From: Solea solea
Taxonomy: Eukaryota > Chordata > Actinopteri > Pleuronectiformes > Soleidae
Direction of reading: 5' to 3'
DNA length: 64,000 nt
Assembly (NCBI RefSeq): GCF_958295425.1
Contig: NC_081145.1
Location: forward strand, 21,374,465 to 21,438,464
The notes under the pieces were generated by a model. That model saw nothing but the letters and a program-made list of their open reading frames with translations. It made no database searches and was not told the origin of the DNA. The translations under genes were made by a program, and so were the position numbers. Shown here in pieces: positions 56,900 to 64,000 of this stretch. Within the stretch, counting starts at the first letter, position 1, and the number at the start of each line of letters is the position of its first letter.

Positions 56900-57419
56900 A
56901 AAGCTTATTTGCATAAGAAGAGCTCCTCGGGCCAATGGCCAGACTGGAGAGAGGGTCTAACTGGATCCAACAGGAAGTGACGTGTCGGTTTACACACTCC
57001 TCCCTCTCTCCCTCTTTTCCTCAAGCAAGACGGGGCGGGGGGAGAGAGAGGGAGAGAGGAAGACCAAGTAGGAAAGAGGGGGTGAGCGAGGCAAAAGTAA
57101 ATGGGCCAAGTAGCAGTCTCATTCTTGCTGTGTGACATCACGGAGCAGCAGAATGTACCGGGATCTGCTTGACTCCTGAAAACAAGACTGAACAGGACTA
57201 AGAGAGAGCCATAGGGAAGAAGAAGGAGGAGAAGGTGGGAGGACAGAAGGACATAGGAAGGAAGGAAGGCGGGAGGGTGGAAGAGGAGACTTGTAGGACT
57301 TTTGGGATCTTTGGGTATCGGCTCCCTGTGAAGGGTTTAGTCGGCAAAGTGTCCCACAGGGGCTGAGCTACAGCCCTGCCCCGGAGTTGCCAGAGCCGCC
57401 TCGCTGCAGCAGGGACAAG
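56900..57419 (+). promoter_or_regulatory. bcar1 exon 1b promoter and 5' leader
   Basis: Precedes the MNYL start exon. Visible motifs are an octamer-like atttgcat at 56909-56916, a CRE-like tgacatcac at 57133-57141, and long purine tracts (57040-57080, 57205-57300). It is less CpG-rich than the exon 1a promoter and lacks a clear TATA box. A short upstream ORF (MYRDLLDS, 57153-57179) would precede the start if the transcript begins upstream. Limits are estimates. Confidence 0.5.
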
Positions 57420-57431
57420 ATGAACTATCTG
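57420..57431 (+). CDS. bcar1: bcar1 (p130Cas) alternative first coding exon 1b, MNYL
   Basis: ATG-AAC-TAT-CTG is followed directly by a gtgagt donor in phase 0, with the context gacaagATG (A at -3). Canonical mammalian p130Cas begins with four residues of this type (MNHL in human, MKYL in rodents, from memory) before NVLAKALYDN of the SH3 domain. The phase and tetrapeptide fit that boundary exactly. The rest of the gene (SH3 exon, YxxP substrate region, serine-rich bundle, FAT-like C-terminal domain) is not in the window. This would be the canonical isoform and MSVP at 25457 the alternative one. Confidence 0.8.
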
Positions 57432-58710
57432 GTGAGTGTGTTTGTGTATGTTTGTCTGAGAGCGAGAGAACACAGAGACACTCCAGTGTGTGCATGAAAA
57501 TCACTGCCTTTTGTTGCACTTGATTAATAAGTCTGTGCCTCTGTTGGTGTGTGTGTCTGCGTGTGTGTGTGTGTGTGTCAGTGTGCTTCAGTCGAACTTG
57601 CTATACCCCAGCTGTGCATGAGTAAGGAGGGGGCAAAAAAAAAAAGAAAAGTGAGGGAGACTCGGGGTATGAAGAAAAGGAAAATGTGAAGGGGGGAGGA
57701 GAGGGAAACGAGTTAACATTTTCTCTGCGGAGTCTCACCTTTTGTTGGATCTCAGCGGGGATTTTGTGTGTGTGTGTGTGTGTGTCAAGGGGGAGAAGGG
57801 TTTAAAGTCAGTTCACACCAGTTGAGGAGACTTCACTGCCCTGTGATGGAATGTTCACCAACAAAGTTGCTTAAATTTCCTCCCCTCTCCTGTGTTGAGT
57901 TTATAAATTCCACAGAATGATTGTTTTATACGGAAGGAGCTTTAAAGACAGTGAAAGACTTTGTCGGGACATTTAACATCTGTGCCTGCAAAGAAATGGC
58001 CAAACTATTCAAAATAAAAGGTAAACTTGGCAGTAAGGCAGCGATGTAACCTTCGGAGGTTGCTATTCTGAAAACACTGATAAGACTTGGGTTCAAGTTT
58101 GTCACTGGATGCCTGTAATCCTCTTGACGCCGATTGAATGCAGTTGAACTTTGAATGTGTGGCTGCAGTGCAGGACAAAAACACAGCAGATTGAGCTGTC
58201 TGCCTATTTCTTTTTAGTGTAAAAATGCAAACCTGAGTCAACTACACTCAAACATTTACGTTTATGGCTACAGCAGAAGGGAGGACAGACTGAAGAAGGT
58301 GGGGGAGAGGGAGAGAGAGGCAATACCATGGTCTGTCTTTCTGCTGACTCAGAGGAAAGTGTAGAGAAATGAAGGTTTTATGGCCAGAGGACAGAGGGAG
58401 GTGATCAGTTGCCCGAAAGAGGGGGGAAAAAAAATTCTACAGTGGAACACAAGCAGAGCAGAAAGAGAGGCAGGAAGATATGCTATGTGTAATCTCTGAG
58501 GATGACAAGGAATTAAGTTTAAACAGAGGGGAACGAGGGGAAATAAACAAATGGTTTATGAGGAGGGAGAGAATGCGGGGAATGGACGGAGGAGAGGAAG
58601 AAGGATGTAGAAAGACAAAGAAACGGGCAGTAACAGTGCTTCTCTGCTATTGTTTGAAAGGCTTCTGCGTCAGTGTTGGCTCACTGCTCATGACATGTCA
58701 TACCACACTT

Positions 58711-58711
<1 letters not shown>

Positions 58712-58745
<34 letters not shown>
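58712..58745. repeat. (TG)n microsatellite
   Basis: About 17 perfect units. Confidence 0.95.
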
Positions 58746-58748
<3 letters not shown>

Positions 58749-60206
58749 GGGTAACTACACAGCCAGGAATGTGACAGACAGTGAAATACTGTGGAGCGGA
58801 TCAGTGTGTGTGTAACTAGTAATTACACGCCAGTAATTAGTGTGTAATTAATATGGAAGCACATTCCACTGTTGTGGCTGTGTCAGAGAGTCATTCTGTT
58901 TTTATAAGAAATCCACATTTTGGTGGCCTGAACTCGAATAGTCATTCAGGTAAAATGTCAATTTTTTACTGGAAGATCAGACCTGAGACGAGTCACAGCA
59001 GGCAAGGCTGCTCAAAAAATGTCCTGAAAGAGTCACCGGGAAAAAATGTCCTGAAATTCCTGGCTACCACTTTGAGAACCACTGTAGCTTCACATGTTCT
59101 ACTTTGTTTTTTATTTGTTAAAAGTGTTTTCAAGGAAAAAATTCAGGAAATGCAAATCCTCATGATCATCGAGGAACAACGGTGCAAATGTAAGAGCAGG
59201 GATTTCATTTATCAGACTGATGTCGAGCTGAAACTGAAAGTAGGTGTTGGTTTATAGCTGGTAGTGAACGTGTGAGTGCAGGTTACTGTGTCCTTATTTT
59301 CAAAGGACCCTGGTTCTGTCCATCCAGGCTGAAACGCAGCCGGATTAACCTCACACAATGTCCTCTTCAGGCTGGAGCCTAGACTGGATATGAAAAAAAT
59401 GGACATAGTCTTCTGGTTTCCTTGCCCAAGTCAATAAAGAAAACTCTGACTCTGCTGCTGCTGTGAAATTTGGTCTATTTAGAGGAAAATAGACAATAAA
59501 ATACAGCACATGTGAGTGGACATCAGTGTGACTGACCTGTGGCTGTCATCTGAACTTCAAGTGCACAACCTCAACAAATGGCCGATCACCTCTGGAGACT
59601 TCACAGCGAAGGTGCCAATGTTCTTCACGGCTGACATTAAGACCAGTTGCCTCAAGGGTTGCAGGGACACAAGTACACATATTTATCGTGTTAAAACAAA
59701 CTCCTGTTACGACTATTATAGTGCAGTCACCACTCAAGACTACGAAACAGCCAGTGACACATAATCTGTCTTAGAAATGAGGAGTTAACCAGGCCAGGAG
59801 AAAGTGTCGGCTTTAAAAAGATAAAGAGGAATTCCCTCTATACCATGGGGAGTGTGTGTCTGTGTGTGTGTGTGTGTTAGAGAGAGTATCAGGTTCACAC
59901 ATTCATCCAAACAACCAGGTTTCCCTGACTCTAACTTGACCCAGGCTCATTAAAACACATGGCAAATCTGGCCTGTAAATCTGTCAAGACAGATTCAGTG
60001 TCAGTGAGCGGCGCTATCAGATGCAGGGGTGACCCCCCCCCCCCCACCCCCCCGTTAATACCACTCAATTAGGAAGTGTAAAGATGATGCTGAGTGAGTG
60101 TGTGTGTGTGACGCAGTAAATTCAAAAGTGAGATGCAGAACACTTCTAAAACTTTACTTTGAAGTACAGACTGTGATTCAATCCTGTAAAGTCTATTTCA
60201 GATATA

Positions 60207-60226
60207 GAATAGAATAGAATAGAATA
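60207..60226. repeat. (AATAG)n pentanucleotide repeat
   Basis: Four units of 'atagaatagaatagaataga'. Confidence 0.9.
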
Positions 60227-61905
60227 AGTCTTTAAATACATTGTGTGTTGATGGTAATGAAGGTACACACGTCAGTTGCACTTTGAAAACCAGAGTCCAG
60301 GGGTTGCAACCCACCTGTGAGTTACAGTTTGTGATAATGAAAATATAATTGTATAATTTAAGTGTTAAACACCCCTGCTGTAGTGTTTTCTTTACATCAG
60401 AGGGAACGGCTTCATGGTTCTGTGGTCAGCCTATGTCACACTAACTCATCTGCTCCGCCGTTTGTACTTGTTCTTTTATGTTTCATTTGCACACAGGGCC
60501 CAGTCTTGTTTTGCTGTAAGAATATAAAAGCATCGCTATATGCAGTGCATTTCCTATACCACACATTTTATATTTTATAACCCATTCACAAGCTGCTGTT
60601 GCTGGCTCAACCACCAGGAGCATCTTGGGTTTATCGGAGGAGCCGGTGGATCAGATATCCAGCTTTCGTTGTTAGAAGATGAGCCACCGCAGCTCCTCTT
60701 TGAAGTGTCAGAGTAAGGACTGTCGGTGGTCCTCACATCTCTTTGCCCATGTATTTCTCCTGACTCACTGACTGAGTCACAGGGGCTGAACTTAGAGCAG
60801 GAATTTCCCTCTTGTCTGTCCTCTGCATGACTAACACATGTACACACACACACATACACACAGATACACATGCTCACCATCAACAGCCCCCTCCGAGGAA
60901 CACAGTGGTGTCAACCATAGAGTCAGTCAGTCAGTGGAGCGGTGAAGCAGTCAGTCAGAACACAGGCAGTCGGTTAATAATCAGTCAATGAATTTCTACA
61001 CTGTGTGTTCTGTCCTTTTACACCTTGTAATCATAAACTTTACCTGAGTTTGCCCCGGTACGGATCAGAGTCGATACTCTGTGACTCATTCATGCTATCA
61101 TGATGTGACTCGTCTCCAGAGGCCAGAGATGGACGCTTGTTGCTAAGCGAAGCTCACTTCACTGGACACTGTCCTGTCCGGTTCTACACCCACCTGATAT
61201 CCTGAGAGACTCCATCTCTTATAGCATCTGTGACCACCTGTATTCACAGACACACTTGGATGCCATTTTGATTGAAAATACTGTTATTTTTAAGCTATTT
61301 GACTGCACAGATATCTTCATTGTCAATGTGTGTGTGAGCAGTAGTTTGTGAGGGAGAGAAAAATTGGGATGTTCTGAGTGTTTCCCATTAATTATCCAGA
61401 CCGTGACGGACACAGCGTGGACAGCGTGGGCGAGACCAGACTTGTAAAACGGGGGAATGGTGTTTAGTTTTCAGCTTTGACATAGTTCCAACAGGGTCAC
61501 TCACCACTGCAGTCCCATTTAATTTTGACTGAATTTTAGCGAATGTGCTCCCATTATTCTGCTCCCTGATGTACTGTCGGAGCCCTGAGACTCTGAAACC
61601 CGCTGGATCAGTGACAGCTGTCAGAATATTGAGGTTTCAAACAGAAACGCTAACAAGGATCTCACTGACAGCAGCTTTAATCCGTACGATGTCGCTTTAA
61701 ATTGATTGAGTAAAGTGTTCTACACCAGGCCATTTAACCGCAAAGGTTGCTTCATCTCAGGGTCTTGTACAATGTTTTTATGAAACCGTTTGTGTAAAAA
61801 GCAGAGGTGTTAGGAGGTTAGGAGGGCTGATTGAATCAGGGATGTTGTTTTTAATAACTCCACCACACCAACAATGTGTGAAAAACAATAATTATACTGC
61901 CATAT

Positions 61906-61907
<2 letters not shown>

Positions 61908-61953
<46 letters not shown>

Positions 61954-61970
61954 TGTATGTGTATGTGTGT

Positions 61971-62003
<33 letters not shown>
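61908..62003. repeat. Long (GT)n microsatellite with TATG interruptions
   Basis: Roughly 96 bp of GT with several 'tatgtg' interruptions, the longest dinucleotide tract in the window. Confidence 0.95.
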
Positions 62004-62729
62004 AGAGAAATGTGCCAGATTAGTGACGCAGTCGCTAAGGAGACAGATTCCGCAGTGTCACTGAGACACACTGAGGGTTGGAGCGCTGCTGAAAGACAAG
62101 GCTTTGTCCTGTCCTGACTGACTCAAAACCACATTGGTCATGGACTGCACATTAGAGAGAGCGTTCCATACAAATCGACATTCTTCAGTCGTAATCTCCC
62201 AGAACATGAATAGACCATCCTCACTCACACACACACATACACACACACACGTCTGCTTTCACAGAATGTTTGAATGAGCTGTCTCAAAGGATCTTAGGCC
62301 TCATTCAGCCTTGGTATTAACATCCGTCTTCAGTGATCGGACTGCGTGCGGACAGAGTCGAGTACGACTCTCCACACGTGGCAGTAAGACGTATGTGTGT
62401 ACGTGTGTCCACATGCGATCGGGATTCCCATGCCCTTTATTCAACACGGCTGAGTGAGTCAAAGCCCTACTCGCACTGCTGTGACATGAAATAAGGACTC
62501 AGACCTGTGCTTAGTGCAATCTGCATGTGATCCGACGGATGTTACCAGCTCTAATTCATGTTTTCCCACTACTGATTCGTCTCAGGATGGATTTAAAAAT
62601 CTCAGGGGCTCAGTTGTTAGCAAGGATCATCGTAAAAAAAAAGTAAAAGTGCAAAGTACGCATCATTTCTGTCAAATTATGCTTTTAACCAGTACAGATG
62701 TGTCTGACGTTGTATTTGTCTGCACAAGC

Positions 62730-62945
62730 CAAAACACACAGCGAGGGACACATCGCCAGTCCATCACAAGGCTACATAAAGACAACCAACCATCCACACT
62801 CACACCTACGGTCAATTTAGAGCGTCCAATTTGTCTAATCCCCAAATCTGCATGTTTTTGGACTGTGGGAGAAAACCCATGCACACAAGGAGAGGACATT
62901 TAAACTCCATACAGAAGGGCCCTTGTTCCGACGGGGTCGCAAAGT
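62730..62945 (+). repeat. Fish interspersed repeat, best-preserved copy
   Basis: Reads 'cgagggacacatcgccagtc' 'catcacaagg', then 'cacactcacacctacggtca' 'atttagag', then 'gcatgtttttggactgtggg' 'agaaaaccca', then 'aaactccatacagaagggcc'. This order is the standard form of a very abundant teleost repeat. Fragments of it occur at 1245, 21985 and 54050. Confidence 0.8.
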
Positions 62946-63716
62946 AAACTAAACTAATTAAAGAAATGAAATCCCACCTAGTGTTAATATTGTGGTGGTG
63001 GCCACATTTAAATCAAGGTACGGACACTGAGAAGTGCAAAGCTAGCTTCAGGTGACTGTGAAACTGCAGTGGGTCAGAGGACATCAGCTCCAAGCTGCAA
63101 AAAGAGAGAGAGGCGATGGATGGGGCAATGCATCACCTCGTGGAAACGTCATGAAAAAAGCTCTGAGGCACTGAAATTTGTGTTGTGATACAAATGCGGT
63201 TGATACTAATGGGGCCAAATAATAAAAAACATACAAGTTAAATCTACGTCGCTGCCTGTGCTCTTGCCTTTTCGCGTGCACTTTTTATTTTTGGCCCAAG
63301 TTTCACTCTACAGTAGAGTACAGTTAGTCCACAAACAACAAGCCATGAATCACTGGATGTTTTTCCCTGCTGCTCCGAGCTGAATCATAGAGTCAACACT
63401 GCAGTTTCAGCTGCAGCTTTCTCAACAGATTTATGTGAGTGTCACCACTGTGTAGATTTATGCCCCGTGGTTGTGAAACCATTTTAAAGCAGACACCTTT
63501 AGTTTGTGCGTTTGTGTGGCGCGTGTGTGCGTGCGTGTGTGTGTCTTTTCTTTTTTCCTGCGGAGATGTCGCATTAATAAATACCGACACTTCTCATGCA
63601 GCTGCACGCCACCGGTGTTTTGAGATTGTGTCTTTTTAGAGCGGTGTGAAGACGCGGGCTTCAGCTTGTCATCGTCAATGATTGTGAGACGAGAAATAAA
63701 GACTTTGTCCTGTGTG

Positions 63717-63718
<2 letters not shown>

Positions 63719-63752
<34 letters not shown>

Positions 63753-63760
63753 ACACACAC
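63719..63760. repeat. (CA)n microsatellite
   Basis: About 20 units with one GA interruption. Confidence 0.95.
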
Positions 63761-64000
63761 GGTGAACAGAGGGTGTGCCAGCTCTTTAAAGCTCTTAAAC
63801 ACAGGCATTGGCTGTGAGCAAACATCCACTCCTTCTGTTGTGCATTGCACATAATAATCATTTCTGGAGGTGTTGAGCAACGACCGTCGTCTTAGAAGTT
63901 AAAATAGTAAAAAAAAACAAATAAAATTGTATGAATTCCTGTATGGTTTTAACCGATGTTTATTTTGTAAAAGATCTCAGGTATTCTGCTAACCGTGTGA

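Larger units (their letters stand above)
25469..57419 (+). other. bcar1 intron 1 (1a transcript), 32 kb, repeat-rich
   Basis: No confident exon lies inside. The stretch holds MITE-like elements (26375-26785, 29080-29289, 29991-30500, 32447-33073, 36430-36729, 36730-36930, 47120-47325, 48305-48408, 56231-56493), SINE copies (29670-29775, 43620-43830), a microsatellite-linked repeat (35035-35238, 40855-41090, 53640-53832), a possible decayed coding fragment (39430-39720), one weak cassette-exon candidate (49750-49791) and many simple repeats. Stretches without a listed feature (for example 27700-29000, 33500-34600, 45000-47000, 50350-52150, 54700-56200) show nothing I recognise. Confidence 0.7.
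57432..64000 (+). other. bcar1 intron 1 continuing past the window end
   Basis: I searched for the SH3 start (NVLAKALYDN) and found no such exon. The stretch holds (TG)n at 57765-57784 and 58712-58745, a C homopolymer (60033-60055), an (AATAG)n run (60207-60226), a long (GT)n at 61908-62003, a diverged element near 62295-62420, an interspersed repeat at 62730-62945 and a (CA)n at 63720-63760. No other exon recognised. Confidence 0.7.

Noticed and set aside
59516..59764. 82-residue ORF with protein-like text
   Set aside because: It needs a non-ATG start. I recognise no family motif, and no splice sites or homologous copy in the window support it.
1..64000. CRISPR arrays, toxin systems, integrons or viral genes
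   Set aside because: No direct-repeat arrays with spacers and no bacterial or viral coding sequence were seen. The only periodic sequences are eukaryotic microsatellites.

Overview
This is vertebrate nuclear DNA, almost certainly from a teleost fish and probably a spiny-rayed one. Long introns with GT-AG boundaries, dense (CA)n/(CT)n microsatellites, and interspersed repeats that I recognise from memory as fish types (a tRNA-headed SINE, LINE 3' tails, many short hAT-like elements) all point that way. There are no operons, CRISPR arrays, phage genes or bacterial features. Most open reading frames here are chance readings of introns, simple repeats and transposon remnants.

Two genes can be supported, both on the + strand. 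The first is complete: cfdp1 (craniofacial development protein 1, the Swc5/Yeti/BCNT family), seven coding exons from 9348 to 19757 that join without a frame break into a predicted 312-residue protein. The family is a subunit of the SRCAP/SWR1 chromatin remodeller, which exchanges H2A for H2A.Z. The second gene is only entered at its 5' side. Two tiny coding first exons, MSVP at 25457-25468 and MNYL at 57420-57431, each end in a phase-0 splice donor. They match the alternative amino-termini I recall for BCAR1/p130Cas, a docking protein in integrin and Src signalling. The common SH3-encoding exon was not found and must lie beyond 64000. As I recall, BCAR1 also follows CFDP1 in the same orientation in mammals, so synteny supports the call.

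Layout: 1-9000, intergenic DNA with LINE tails, a broken non-LTR reverse transcriptase end and hAT-like remnants. 9000-9347, cfdp1 promoter and leader. 9348-19757, cfdp1, with introns carrying several MITE-like copies, one interrupted by another repeat. 19758 to about 21750, cfdp1 3' UTR and flank. About 21750-24880, intergenic. 24880-25468, a CpG-rich promoter and first exon 1a of bcar1. 25469-57419, 32 kb that is intron for the 1a transcript and upstream DNA for the 1b transcript, filled with repeats. About 56900-57431, the second promoter and first exon 1b. 57432-64000, intron 1 continuing, with long (GT)n tracts and a SINE-like copy.

The two genes are not known to act together. The most useful points are the two bcar1 start exons about 32 kb apart with contrasting promoters, the complete cfdp1 exon structure with an expanded acidic run, and a compact hAT-type element with an exact 8-bp target-site duplication. 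I found no convincing new biological system. Assignments rest on reading the sequence and on remembered family sequences; no database search was possible.
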